Positions 21,401-31,020 are shown, counted from the first letter of the stretch. The stretch is 64,000 nucleotides of DNA from Citrobacter youngae (GCF_003818115.1 NZ_RPOI01000010.1:62001-126000); one strand, 5' to 3'. The notes: a model not told the origin generated them from the sequence alone. Made by a program: numbers and translations.

Positions 21401-23544
21401 GTACTAGTGTTCGAAACGTTTTCATTCAGGCCAATAAATCGGATAGTATTTTCACTTCCGCTATTGATATGATTAACGGCAATCTCTAATGCCGCTCTTA
21501 TCCTGGATAACTCTTTTAATTTATGCCGAATATCCTTTATCTCTTTACGCATTGATGACTTCCCGGCAGCCTCAAGCTTTATTTTATTAGACAGTAAGCC
21601 ATTAATTTCCTGTTTTACTTGCTCGAGGTCTTTTGTGTATAAATGCGTTTTTTCCACTTCTAAAATCAATGGGTTATGGCTTAATAAATCAGCATAGTCA
21701 TTTATAATTTCATTTTCATTTCCTGGACCAACCTTAAAAAGGTAATTGGTTATCATATCTTCGCATTTGGCTACATCTGCTTTATTCTCTCTAATAATGC
21801 GCAGCAGTGAAGATAATTCCTCACCTACCTTGTGTCTAAGAGGGTCATTAGTGGTAACTATTTTATTACTCTGATGATCCATTGAAAGTATATTTTTGCG
21901 ATCTTTTGCTATTTCTTCAATAATGGGGAGATATTTACGCAACATCATTGGCGAGAAACGCCTGAGGCTCACACCATCCTTTACGCACTGAATAATAACC
22001 ATCATTTCAACCCGCTCAGATGCGGATAGCGCTTGCAAATCATGTCGTCCATACAAATATTCAAGGATACCGCGTTCTTCTTTGACAAGATCATTTAGAC
22101 TGCGAGGAACTATGTTGCCTAAAGATCCTCGTATTTTATCTGCAGAATGAATTTGTGCAAACATCAAATCAGAGTGCAAAAAAGGTATGTGATGCTCTCT
22201 GGCAACATATTCGATGAAACGCCCCTCATTCTCTGTCCATACAGAGGCTGCTTGTAAAAGAATCATCCTGCTTGCATCATTCATATTCCCTTTGCGATCA
22301 ATATGGAGTGTCTTGAGATCTCTATCAGCCAGAACACGAATGATATAATCTTGTAGCATTCTTACGGCTGCCGTACCGTATTGCCTTTCCATTTCAAAAT
22401 AAATAGTAATCATGCCCTCCCGTACACTGCGTAAAGCGGCTTGAGCGGCATCATTTATACTCTGGGCTTTGTCTGCGTCTTTTCTTGCCTTTATTGCATA
22501 GGCCTTTTCTTTGTCAGTAGCATCACTCTTTTTAGCCGCGTCTTCAGCCTTGACAGCCATTTTTTCGGCCTTCTGAAGGTTACGGGCAGCATGATCAGCG
22601 CTTTCCTTTCTTTTGTTTAACCTATTATCGATGTCATTTAAAGAAGGTGAAACCGTATCGCTAGCGCTAAATTTATTATATTTCCCTTTTCCATCATCAA
22701 TATACATAGGAAAATCACGATCGGTATTCAGCGTTCGCCGACCAATAATATCATTGAGTGGTATTATCGTTTCCTGTTTTACCTCCGCTAGATTTCCACG
22801 CCCCCCCTGACTCTCATCGATAAATAAAATAAGTTCACCACCCTTAGCCATTGTTCCCTCATACTTATTGGCATTAGTGGATTTTTCAGGGGTAGTAGCC
22901 AGAATATGGTTCCATGGAATAAATTTATTCTCACCTTTTGGAGAAGAGGGGAATGTAATTCCGTTAACGTCTACTGTATATAAAGTGTTATTATATTTAT
23001 TCTTTGCTTCTGAAAGTATAGTGATAATCTCTTTTTTCGTCAATGTTCTGGCTATAACGTCTTCCTTGCCTCGTTTAGCTATGCAAAACTCAACCTGACC
23101 AATTGAATCAAAAGAGGGCTTAACTATTACATTTTGGCCATTAACAGACATTTGTACCTCGCATCCAGCGTATAACGGAAGAATGCGATTACCACGAGTG
23201 TTTATAACTCCATTATTATTTTTAATTTCATTAATAAATTCTTTGTTAGTTTTATTTTCTAATTTTGCATGTTCAATTTTTCCTTTGTTACTTTGATGAC
23301 GTTGAACCTGAATCGATTTATGATGATGTTTGTGATGGACATTCGCTTTATCTAATTCATGGTAATTATTAATTTTGCAGATCCCATCAGATACATTTAT
23401 CTTTTTATCTGACTGTTTTACTGACTGGAGATTATCAGCAAGATGCCCCCTTCTCTCCACTGGCGGTCTTTTTTTTACAATGTTTTTATCTGCTAATTTA
23501 TCACAAATAGATCTACTTGCAACACTGAAACTTAAATCAGACAT
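18496..23544 (-). CDS. Giant protein with C-terminal permuted OTU-type cysteine protease domain
   Basis: 1682 residues from the ATG at 23544, preceded by GGGG six bases upstream; a TTG at 23631 would add 29 hydrophobic residues. No signal peptide. The Ser-rich N-terminus (MSDLSFSVASRS) is followed by a basic His-rich stretch (HHKHHHK, about residue 75). Residues about 305-375 and 850-960 look like Ala/Lys/Gln-rich coiled coils. The last 200 residues carry GHYDGF (H1541, D1543) and then GDGNCLFHSA (D1558, C1561). These match the His and Cys motifs of OTU deubiquitinases, but in reverse order, so the domain is apparently permuted. The gene is much more AT-rich than its neighbours and replaces ybhDHIJ of K-12, so it was probably acquired. 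A secreted effector or toxin acting on ubiquitin is inferred; the delivery route is unknown. Confidence 0.8.
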   Translation of the reverse strand: MSDLSFSVASRSICDKLADKNIVKKRPPVERRGHLADNLQSVKQSDKKINVSDGICKINNYHELDKANVHHKHHHKSIQVQRHQSNKGKIEHAKLENKTNKEFINEIKNNNGVINTRGNRILPLYAGCEVQMSVNGQNVIVKPSFDSIGQVEFCIAKRGKEDVIARTLTKKEIITILSEAKNKYNNTLYTVDVNGITFPSSPKGENKFIPWNHILATTPEKSTNANKYEGTMAKGGELILFIDESQGGRGNLAEVKQETIIPLNDIIGRRTLNTDRDFPMYIDDGKGKYNKFSASDTVSPSLNDIDNRLNKRKESADHAARNLQKAEKMAVKAEDAAKKSDATDKEKAYAIKARKDADKAQSINDAAQAALRSVREGMITIYFEMERQYGTAAVRMLQDYIIRVLADRDLKTLHIDRKGNMNDASRMILLQAASVWTENEGRFIEYVAREHHIPFLHSDLMFAQIHSADKIRGSLGNIVPRSLNDLVKEERGILEYLYGRHDLQALSASERVEMMVIIQCVKDGVSLRRFSPMMLRKYLPIIEEIAKDRKNILSMDHQSNKIVTTNDPLRHKVGEELSSLLRIIRENKADVAKCEDMITNYLFKVGPGNENEIINDYADLLSHNPLILEVEKTHLYTKDLEQVKQEINGLLSNKIKLEAAGKSSMRKEIKDIRHKLKELSRIRAALEIAVNHINSGSENTIRFIGLNENVSNTSTTQSYIDRLSKYEGKKERDALVKTYRQNITEMISGSSAQDKMYYFEFYIHKFSSLSKDYQDRIKSGTASDNDKFLAKLYSHEAKKMTSRFSYYLSHLEKVGINKLENNLRPVTQNALHMIIPKRPEEIKEKFVALKGHDKHSRRQQSVLKIAQELAIQVKIMVNWLKEDNMPNALLMAQSLAEQLNTVVNNLETGEQRPQDVGAEPERVIVQAQELLAQINKSGNKSQLLNYAQTLVTQFNELKEQLMRANTAPDGAFLRTSAIANHDESGPSYARLDTKDVTLLRASYKIRNDSKAYEKHWEKIKKIYIDAGANEGLYDIAVNDTGLSLAYKKEGKDVIIQYASNGDVQPAIDMSTWRVVPSEKNKDDQYKSNHNLFVEKMIDHATRAIITPDIKDEVTMQALKLYVKGAFGQDINIVDAKNFNVNPKAINIIRHSDGSAQLVTIKNGVNEIHRKETDIFNVVSHELHVKVGKKRDIAQDSVSSEFIKNKAEGMLFYPDLQIIVNQVDVRRPNDENSSEYKEYLNKKQSLGALKEKIINIGHFNKFILRLPEGTAFRMTKDGFLQTAGINSGNAILSQVYSHSEGRIENAEYIPQVMTSDSISTGVAQDADLLNLMLDLDDIPNPNVPKKQVAPDLDAILGELSATLPSTESSANKLQAAYKISRNTKPDIALTSSDRGVNASSITDVAQEAATQKNERVVVSDRDTVNIESQNRTLTSADTVNQPQQVKDVVDITSEISDLKTKILDAIDFKKFHSQIDGEIAVLALYSYLASKGSRLHVWRADGLGNGLINRVDFNEGVVNRGLDIGTKLETNKDIHIILKNGHYDGFSPSSMKSVQVHGDGNCLFHSAAAMLNRIAMNNDAAMKGDYLNAMTKVHLEDNFDRFVTAFFHAYDEVEISRMQDGDLKTHSQKLFSLVKEYKKSITKTKETVDVQPADDLPQSKTSERGLSRKELNRLYSNRAVLVQ

Positions 23545-23876
23545 ATATATACCCCATATAGGAAAGAAAATATTTTTCACATTGAGAAAATTAATAATTA
23601 ACACCGCTAATATTATAAAAACAAATAACAATTACATTCGCAAAATTAATGTAAAAATAACTCTGCGGGATTATTAATACTATAAAAGCACATTAAAAGA
23701 TTATAAAAAATGCTCCAATTTTTGGTAGAAAAGCATTTTTTTCAAAAACAGGCGCTGGTATTCAGCGCTAAAGAAAAAGAGGTACAGGCCGTCAACAAAA
23801 ACGCGAGTACAACTGACTATAGAAGGGGATCAAACAGACAGAAACAGCAAAAGCATTCGCAATCAATCTTACAGAT
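23545..23876. other. AT-rich promoter region of the OTU gene
   Basis: About 330 bases of very AT-rich sequence upstream of the large minus-strand gene. It must carry that gene's promoter; several TATAAT-like hexamers make a single choice unsafe. A short plus-strand frame (23710-23910) runs into the pgl terminator and has no recognisable family, so I see no gene. Confidence 0.5.
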
Positions 23877-23902
23877 AGCGACGCCCGCTAACGGGCGTCG
23901 CT
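23877..23902 (-). terminator. Stem-loop at the end of pgl
   Basis: AGCGACGCCCG / CGGGCGTCGCT forms an 11-bp GC-rich stem with a 4-base loop, immediately after the pgl stop. No long T-run follows, but position and strength fit a terminator. Confidence 0.7.
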
Positions 23903-23906
23903 ATTG

Positions 23907-24950
<1,044 letters not shown>

Positions 24951-25066
24951 CTAAGGTAGACGCTTTTAACGGTGAATGCTTAATTAAGGCTCAGAATTTT
25001 GTCCGGCTCCCGTCTCGGTGTACCATTCCAGCAGACAAAATTCTCAACCTTAATCTGGAAAAACCT

Positions 25067-25885
25067 ATGACCGCACGCGTGATTGCCCTGGATTTAGACG
25101 GTACCCTGTTGACCCCGAAAAAAACCTTGTTGCCCTCCTCTCTCGAAGCGCTCTCGCGCGCCAGAGAAGCAGGCTACCAACTTATCATTGTCACGGGTCG
25201 CCATCACGTTGCTATTCATCCTTTTTATCAGGCACTGGCGCTGGATACACCTGCAATTTGCTGCAACGGTACCTACTTGTATGATTATCAGGCGAAAAAG
25301 GTGCTGGAATCCGATCCCCTCCCGGTTAACCAGGCGTTGCAACTGATCGATATGCTGAATGAACATCAGATCCACGGGCTGATGTATGTGGATGAGGCCA
25401 TGCTGTATGAGCGCCCGACCGGGCATGTGGTACGTACCGCTAACTGGGCGCAAACCCTGCCGCCGGAACAGCGCCCGACCTTCACCCAGGTACCTTCGCT
25501 GGCGCAGGCGGCGCATGACGTTAACGCCGTGTGGAAATTTGCCCTGACTGACGAAGATATTCCAAAGCTGCAGCAGTTTGGTAAACATGTTGAACAGCAA
25601 CTGGGGCTGGAGTGTGAGTGGTCCTGGCATGATCAGGTTGACGTGGCCCGTAAAGGCAACAGCAAAGGACGACGCCTTGCCCAGTGGATTGAAGCCCAGG
25701 GCGGATCAATGGAAAACGTGATCGCTTTTGGCGATAACTTCAACGATATCAGTATGCTGGAAGCCGCAGGTACCGGCGTGGCGATGGGCAATGCCGATGA
25801 TGCAGTCAAAGCCCGCGCCAACATCGTGATTGGTGACAACACCACCGACAGCATCGCGAAATTTATCTATTCCCACCTGTTGTAA
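25067..25885 (+). CDS. ybhA: HAD-family phosphatase YbhA
   Basis: 272 residues, as in E. coli, where YbhA acts on pyridoxal 5'-phosphate and other sugar phosphates in vitro. Cof-type HAD hydrolase: catalytic DLDGT (D9, D11), motif II VTGRHH, and motif IV GDNFNDISML near the C-terminus. The stop codon directly abuts the modC stop, with no intergenic base, so there is no room for a dedicated terminator. Confidence 0.93.
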   Translation: MTARVIALDLDGTLLTPKKTLLPSSLEALSRAREAGYQLIIVTGRHHVAIHPFYQALALDTPAICCNGTYLYDYQAKKVLESDPLPVNQALQLIDMLNEHQIHGLMYVDEAMLYERPTGHVVRTANWAQTLPPEQRPTFTQVPSLAQAAHDVNAVWKFALTDEDIPKLQQFGKHVEQQLGLECEWSWHDQVDVARKGNSKGRRLAQWIEAQGGSMENVIAFGDNFNDISMLEAAGTGVAMGNADDAVKARANIVIGDNTTDSIAKFIYSHLL

Positions 25886-26944
25886 TCAGGCAGTAATCGA
25901 CACGCTCTTAATTTGGGCGTACAGCCACAGGCCAGGCTTGATACCCAGTTCATCCCTGGCCCATGGGCTAATTCTCGCCCACAGCGTTTTCCCGCCGACC
26001 TCAAGCTGTACTTCCACCTGACCGTTATCGTCATAGCACTGCGCGACTTTCGCCCGCAGCACGTTACGAATACTGGTCTGCTGCGGCGGTTGGAGCACCA
26101 GTGAAACATCTGATGCCTGAATACGAATACGCAGCGCGGTTTGCAGTGGTTGATCCAGCTTATTGACCCACAGATGCTGATCGCCGAGCGCCAGCGCGGT
26201 CATCGCATAGTGTGGATGATGTTCCAGTACGCTGACTTTCAGAATGCTGCTTTGCTGTTCCTTCGGCAGCCAGGGGTGCATCACGCTGCTGCCCCAGACG
26301 TCCTCCAGCGAACCAAACGCTTTCACCTGCCCGTTTTCCAGCACCATCACTTTGTCCGCCAGGTGCAAAATTTCATCAAGCGAGTGACTGACATACAGCA
26401 TCGGAATATTAATTTCACGCGCCAGGCGTTGCAGGTAAGGCAGCAGTTCGCGCTTACGCGGAATGTCCAGCGAGGCGAGCGGCTCATCAAGCAACAGCAA
26501 CTCCGGTGCAGTAAGCAGCGCCCGACCGATGGCGACACGTTGTTTTTCACCGCCAGAAAGACCGCCTGGCAGACGGTCAAGCAGGGGTTCAATGCCCAAC
26601 AACGCCACCAGCTTATCAAACTGTCCGGCCATGCTTTTCGCCATTCCGTAACGCAGGTTGCCGCGCACTTTATAGTGCGGGAACAGGCGCGCATCCTGGA
26701 AAACATAGCCCACCCGGCGTTTTTCCGGCGTTAAACAGATACCGTTCTCGACGTCGTTTAAGACCCGACCGTTGAGCACGATGCGCCCGGATTGCGGCTT
26801 TGTCAGGCCGCTGATGGCGTTAATCAGTGAGGTTTTCCCCGCGCCGGAAACGCCAAAAATCGCGGTGATGCCGCTGGCTGGCAGCGTTTCGTTGAGCGTC
26901 AGACAGTGGGTTCCCAGCGTCTGGGAGAAATTAAGTTCCAGCAT
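25886..26944 (-). CDS. modC: Molybdate ABC transporter ATPase ModC
   Basis: 352 residues, as in E. coli. Energises molybdate uptake. N-terminal ABC domain with Walker [10 protein letters not shown], signature [15 protein letters not shown], Walker B LLLLDEPL and H-loop in YVSHSLDE. C-terminal TOBE/MOP domain (about residues 290-350) binds oxyanion. It follows modB by two bases. Intact itself, but its membrane partner ModB is internally deleted. Confidence 0.96.
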   Translation of the reverse strand: MLELNFSQTLGTHCLTLNETLPASGITAIFGVSGAGKTSLINAISGLTKPQSGRIVLNGRVLNDVENGICLTPEKRRVGYVFQDARLFPHYKVRGNLRYGMAKSMAGQFDKLVALLGIEPLLDRLPGGLSGGEKQRVAIGRALLTAPELLLLDEPLASLDIPRKRELLPYLQRLAREINIPMLYVSHSLDEILHLADKVMVLENGQVKAFGSLEDVWGSSVMHPWLPKEQQSSILKVSVLEHHPHYAMTALALGDQHLWVNKLDQPLQTALRIRIQASDVSLVLQPPQQTSIRNVLRAKVAQCYDDNGQVEVQLEVGGKTLWARISPWARDELGIKPGLWLYAQIKSVSITA

Positions 26945-26946
26945 GA

Positions 26947-27450
26947 TTATCGCCCCGTCCGCTCACGGCTAATTCGCGCCAGCCACTCAGAAATGAGCAG
27001 CGAAATCAGCGCCAGCACGATAGAAATAATGCATAACCTTGCCGCCGCGCTTTCGCCACCAGGCGTCTGGATGAGGGTGTACATCGCCGAAGGAATGGTG
27101 CGCGTTTCGCCTGGGATATTAGAAACAAAAGTAATGGTTGCGCCGAATTCCCCGAGTGAACGCGCGAACGCCAGCACCGTACCGACAATAATACCGGGCA
27201 GCATCAGCGGTAAGGTAATGGTCATGAATACGCGCCGCCCCATAGCCACCAGCAACAGGTACCCCACCACAACCGGAGGCAGTACCAGCGGCAAGTGCAG
27301 TACGCTGTCGAGCAACGCTTTGCCTGGGAACTTACAGCGTACCAGTAGCCAGGCAAAGAAGATCCCAAACGGCAGGCTAAACAACACGGCCAGGGAAGAA
27401 ACTTTCAGGCTCAGTAAGACGGCCTGCCATTCAGGATCGGTCAGTATCAT
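26947..27450 (-). CDS. modB: Molybdate ABC transporter permease ModB, internally deleted
   Basis: 167 residues where E. coli ModB has 229. Both ends align well: the N-terminus through [12 protein letters not shown] (to residue 73) and everything from [13 protein letters not shown] on. About 62 residues are missing in frame at 27230-27240. By comparison with E. coli, the lost part carries a transmembrane stretch and the first half of the EAA coupling loop (EQAARTLGAGRWR), which docks on ModC. The protein is probably non-functional or badly impaired. The start overlaps the modA stop by one base, and modC follows after two bases. The reading frame is otherwise clean, so the deletion may be recent. 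Confidence 0.9.
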   Translation of the reverse strand: MILTDPEWQAVLLSLKVSSLAVLFSLPFGIFFAWLLVRCKFPGKALLDSVLHLPLVLPPVVVGYLLLVAMGRRVFMTITLPLMLPGIIVGTVLAFARSLGEFGATITFVSNIPGETRTIPSAMYTLIQTPGGESAAARLCIISIVLALISLLISEWLARISRERTGR

Positions 27451-28223
27451 TACTTGGTCGTAAATCCATAACGTTTGAAGATTTCAGAAGCCTGCGGTCC
27501 TTTCAGGTAATCATAGAACGCGCTGACCGTTGCGTTGGAGTGGCCATCAACAACCGCGATAGGGTATTCCACTTTTTTATGTGAGTCTTCCGGGAAGGTC
27601 GCCACAACTTTTACGCCTTTGCTGGCGACGGCATCAGAACCATAGACAATGCCCAGCGGGGCTTCGTTGCGTTCAACCAGCGCCAATGCGCCACGAACAT
27701 CTTCAGCCGGAGCCAGTTTCGGTGCCAGGGTATCCCATGCTCCCAGTTTTTGCAGCGCCTCTTTGGCATAAATGCCCGCCGGAACATGCTCCGGATCGCC
27801 AACGGCCAGACGTCCACCGTTCAACAAACTGGTCCAGTTGGTTTTGCTGTCGATAGTGAAGTCTTTCTGTGCACTGGCTTTCGGCGCGACAACGACCAGG
27901 CTGTTACCGAGCAGCGTTTTGCGCGTTGCGGTATCGATAGACTTTTTGTCTACCGCGTAATCCATCCACTTTTGATCGGCAGAAATAAACAGATCGGCCG
28001 GTGCGCCTGCTTCAATCTGGCGCGCCAGCGTGGAAGAAGAAGCAAAAGAAGAAACGACATCAACGTTCTTCTCTTTTTTATATTCTGCGGCAATATCCTG
28101 CATCGCGTTCGTTAACGACGCCGCTGCAAACACTGTGATTTTACCTTCATCCGCCAGTGCATGTCCGGCAACAGAAAGAGAAAGTGTTGCCCCTGCAAAC
28201 AAGCGTAACCATGTACGTGCCAT
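27450..28223 (-). CDS. modA: Molybdate-binding periplasmic protein ModA
   Basis: 257 residues, as in E. coli. Binds molybdate or tungstate and delivers it to ModB. Signal peptide to about residue 24 (ending GHALA), then type II binding-protein fold with AAASLTNAMQDIA, SFASSSTLARQIEAGAPADLF and YGSDAVAS ligand segments. First gene of modABC, with a ModE operator immediately upstream. Confidence 0.96.
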   Translation of the reverse strand: MARTWLRLFAGATLSLSVAGHALADEGKITVFAAASLTNAMQDIAAEYKKEKNVDVVSSFASSSTLARQIEAGAPADLFISADQKWMDYAVDKKSIDTATRKTLLGNSLVVVAPKASAQKDFTIDSKTNWTSLLNGGRLAVGDPEHVPAGIYAKEALQKLGAWDTLAPKLAPAEDVRGALALVERNEAPLGIVYGSDAVASKGVKVVATFPEDSHKKVEYPIAVVDGHSNATVSAFYDYLKGPQASEIFKRYGFTTK

Positions 28224-28242
28224 CTGTAACTCCTTTGAGTTT

Positions 28243-28266
28243 CGTTATGTAGGCGCAAATATAACG
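28243..28266. promoter_or_regulatory. ModE operator of modABC
   Basis: Near-palindrome of 24 bp with arms CGTTATGTA and AAATATAACG around a GGCGC centre. This closely matches the E. coli modA operator, where ModE-molybdate represses. It lies 20-43 bp upstream of the modA ATG. Confidence 0.85.
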
Positions 28267-28377
28267 AGTAAATCAGGATTTTCCCAGCGGTTATTACTAC
28301 CAATTAGAGGTTACACAAAGAAAATATCGGCAGGGAAAGCAGGATCTTGAGGAACTAACGCAGTTGGATAATGAGCA

Positions 28378-28405
28378 ATAAAAAACGCCCGGCTAAGCGG
28401 GCGTT
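28378..28405 (-). terminator. Terminator of acrZ
   Basis: AACGCCC / GGGCGTT stem-loop followed on the minus strand by TTTTT, seven bases downstream of the acrZ stop. Confidence 0.85.
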
Positions 28406-28412
28406 CGGGGAA

Positions 28413-28562
28413 TCAATGGTTCTGTCTGGATTGGTCTTTCTGACCGATACCGGAAAAAATGTTGAACACTTCACCCAGTCCGTAAATCAGTCCCAGAATG
28501 ATGTCCATTACCACAGGTACCATGATTACGGCGAATACCAGACTTTTCAATAACTCTAACAT
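28413..28562 (-). CDS. acrZ: AcrAB-TolC efflux pump accessory protein AcrZ
   Basis: 49-residue small membrane protein ([18 protein letters not shown]...), nearly identical to E. coli AcrZ (YbhT) including the C-terminal NH. A single bent transmembrane helix (about residues 5-30) lies in a groove of AcrB and alters its drug specificity. GGAGTTGACC precedes the ATG. It sits between modA and divergent modE, as in E. coli. Confidence 0.93.
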   Translation of the reverse strand: MLELLKSLVFAVIMVPVVMDIILGLIYGLGEVFNIFSGIGQKDQSRQNH

Positions 28563-28692
28563 GGTCAACTCCAGATATAGTCCTTAGTTGTATTCTAACC
28601 ACATAACACAGAAAAGCACTCCCCTTTTGTGCGGTCGGCTTTGCTCAGGCGCGGTTTTCCGTCACAATACCCTTTTTTGCCAGGAGCTTGTT

Positions 28693-29481
28693 ATGCAGGC
28701 CGAAATCCTACTTACACTGAAACTTCAGCAAAAACTGTTTGCCGATCCCCGCCGCATTTCTCTGCTTAAGCACATTGCGCTTTCCGGCTCCATCAGTCAG
28801 GGCGCGAAGGATGCAGGTATCAGTTATAAAAGCGCCTGGGACGCGATTAACGAAATGAACCAGCTTAGTGAGCAGACGCTGGTAGAGCGCGCCACCGGAG
28901 GCAAAGGCGGCGGCGGTGCAGTGTTAACCCGCTACGGCCAGCGCCTGATTCAGTTGTACGACCTGCTGGCGCAAATTCAGCAAAAAGCCTTCGATGTCCT
29001 CAGCGATGACGATGCGGTTCCACTTAATAGTCTGCTGGCGGCCATCTCTCGTTTTTCACTGCAAACCAGCGCTCGTAACCAGTGGTTTGGCACAATAACC
29101 GCGCGCGACCACGACCAGGTTCAGCAGCATGTTGACGTCCTGCTGGCTGATGGCGCAACCCGGCTGAAAGTCGCGATTACCGCGCAGAGCGGTGAACGTC
29201 TGGGGCTTAATGAAGGCAAGGAAGTCTTGATCCTGTTGAAAGCGCCGTGGGTCGGAATTACCCAGGATGACGCTATCGCTCAGGCCGCCGATAACCAATT
29301 GCAAGGCACCATCAGCCATATCGAACGCGGCTCGGAACAGTGCGAGGTATTGATGACGCTACCAGACGGTCAGACGCTGTGTGCGACCATTCCGACAGAA
29401 AATACCGCGACGCTGCACGAAGGCGCGAATGTCACGGCCTATTTCAACGCAGACAGAGTGATTATCGCAACGCTGTGCTGA
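28693..29481 (+). CDS. modE: Molybdenum-dependent transcriptional regulator ModE
   Basis: 262 residues from the ATG at 28693 (MQAEILLTLKLQQKLFADP), the E. coli length. The open frame starts at 28588, but GGAGCTTGTT places the ribosome site before 28693. N-terminal winged helix (about 1-115, with ISYKSAWDAINEMN) and two C-terminal MOP/TOBE modules (about 125-260, TSARNQWFGTITAR and DNQLQGTISHIERG) that bind molybdate. It represses modABC and activates moaA; candidate operators for both are in this window. Confidence 0.96.
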   Translation: MQAEILLTLKLQQKLFADPRRISLLKHIALSGSISQGAKDAGISYKSAWDAINEMNQLSEQTLVERATGGKGGGGAVLTRYGQRLIQLYDLLAQIQQKAFDVLSDDDAVPLNSLLAAISRFSLQTSARNQWFGTITARDHDQVQQHVDVLLADGATRLKVAITAQSGERLGLNEGKEVLILLKAPWVGITQDDAIAQAADNQLQGTISHIERGSEQCEVLMTLPDGQTLCATIPTENTATLHEGANVTAYFNADRVIIATLC

Positions 29482-29547
29482 GTGATTGACATCGGCCTGA
29501 AGAACACGTATCCCTGTTATTAATCGCTGCAGATAATGGGATACAAA

Positions 29548-31020
29548 ATGTCATCGTTGCAAATTTCGCAAGGCACGTTTCGTCTGAGTGATACCAAAAC
29601 GCTTCAGTTGAATTCGTTGACGTTAAACGCGGGTGATAGCTGGGCGTTTGTGGGGTCTAACGGCAGCGGAAAATCCGCACTGGCGCGTGCGCTCGCCGGA
29701 GAATTACCGTTACTAAAAGGCGAACGCCGCAGCCAGTTCACGCGTATAACCCGTCTCTCCTTTGAGCAGCTACAAAAGCTGGTCAGCGACGAATGGCAGC
29801 GTAACAACACCGATCTTCTGAGCCCAGGTGAAGACGATACCGGGCGCACTACTGCGGAAATTATTCAGGATGAAGTCAGCGATCCTGCTCGCTGTGCCGC
29901 CCTGGCACAGCAGTTTGGTATTACCTCACTTCTCAGCAGACGTTTCAAATACCTTTCCACCGGCGAAACGCGGAAAACTCTGCTCTGTCAGGCACTGATG
30001 TCTGAACCCGATTTGCTGATCCTTGATGAACCGTTTGACGGACTGGATGTGGCTTCACGTTGCCAGTTGGCAGAGCTGCTCGCAGCGTTACATCAGGCCG
30101 GTTTTACGTTAGTGCTGGTGTTAAACCGCTTTGATGAGATCCCCAATTTTGTGCAATTTGCTGGCGTACTCGCCGATTGCACATTGACAGAAACTGGTGA
30201 AAAAACGGGTCTTCTGCAACAAGCGTTAATCGCCCAACTAGCCCATAGTGAACGACTTGATGGTATTACCCTGCCCGAACCGGATGAGCCTTCCGTACGT
30301 CGCATATTGTCTGAGAACGAACCGCGGATTATGCTCAACGACGGGGTCGTTTCCTATAATGATCGCCCGATTCTTCATCATCTGAGCTGGCGGGTAAACC
30401 CAGGGGAACACTGGCAGATTGTCGGTCCAAACGGTGCGGGAAAATCAACGCTGCTCAGTTTAATCACCGGCGATCATCCGCAGGGCTATAGTAATGATTT
30501 GACGCTGTTTGGCCGTCGTCGGGGTAGCGGTGAAACTATCTGGGATATCAAAAAACACATCGGTTACGTCAGCAGCAGCCTGCATCTGGATTACCGGGTA
30601 AGCACTACGGTGCGCAACGTCATTCTCTCAGGCTACTTCGATTCCATCGGTATTTATCAGGCCGTATCAGACAGACAACACAAGCTGGTACAACAGTGGC
30701 TGGATATTCTGGGAATGGATAAACGCACTGCAGACGCCCCTTTCCACAGCCTTTCCTGGGGACAACAGCGGCTGGCGCTGATTGTGCGCGCGCTGGTTAA
30801 ACACCCTACGCTATTGATCCTTGATGAACCCTTGCAGGGGCTGGATCCGCTAAACCGCCAGTTGATCCGCCGCTTCGTTGATGTTCTGATCGGTGAAGGT
30901 GAAACCCAACTGCTGTTTGTTTCTCACCATGCTGAAGATGCACCCGCCTGCATTACCCACCGACTGGAGTTTGTGCCCGAAGGCGATATCTACGCCTATC
31001 AACAAACATCACTGCGTTAA
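29548..31020 (+). CDS. modF: Tandem ABC ATPase ModF
   Basis: 490 residues from the ATG at 29548 (MSSLQISQGTFRLSD), the E. coli length. Two ABC domains without membrane segments: Walker A GSNGSGKS (domain 1) and GPNGAGKS (domain 2), each with an LDEP Walker B. Signature motifs LSTGETRK and LSWGQQRL are non-canonical but conserved in the family. Usually cotranscribed with modE; its exact role in molybdenum or cofactor handling is unsettled. An in-frame ATG at 29536 adds four residues. Confidence 0.92.
   Translation: MSSLQISQGTFRLSDTKTLQLNSLTLNAGDSWAFVGSNGSGKSALARALAGELPLLKGERRSQFTRITRLSFEQLQKLVSDEWQRNNTDLLSPGEDDTGRTTAEIIQDEVSDPARCAALAQQFGITSLLSRRFKYLSTGETRKTLLCQALMSEPDLLILDEPFDGLDVASRCQLAELLAALHQAGFTLVLVLNRFDEIPNFVQFAGVLADCTLTETGEKTGLLQQALIAQLAHSERLDGITLPEPDEPSVRRILSENEPRIMLNDGVVSYNDRPILHHLSWRVNPGEHWQIVGPNGAGKSTLLSLITGDHPQGYSNDLTLFGRRRGSGETIWDIKKHIGYVSSSLHLDYRVSTTVRNVILSGYFDSIGIYQAVSDRQHKLVQQWLDILGMDKRTADAPFHSLSWGQQRLALIVRALVKHPTLLILDEPLQGLDPLNRQLIRRFVDVLIGEGETQLLFVSHHAEDAPACITHRLEFVPEGDIYAYQQTSLR

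Noticed and set aside
23545-23631. 29-residue hydrophobic N-terminal extension of the OTU giant as a membrane anchor
   Set aside because: It starts with TTG, has no ribosome site, and is in promoter-like AT-rich DNA; the ATG at 23544 has GGGG at proper distance.
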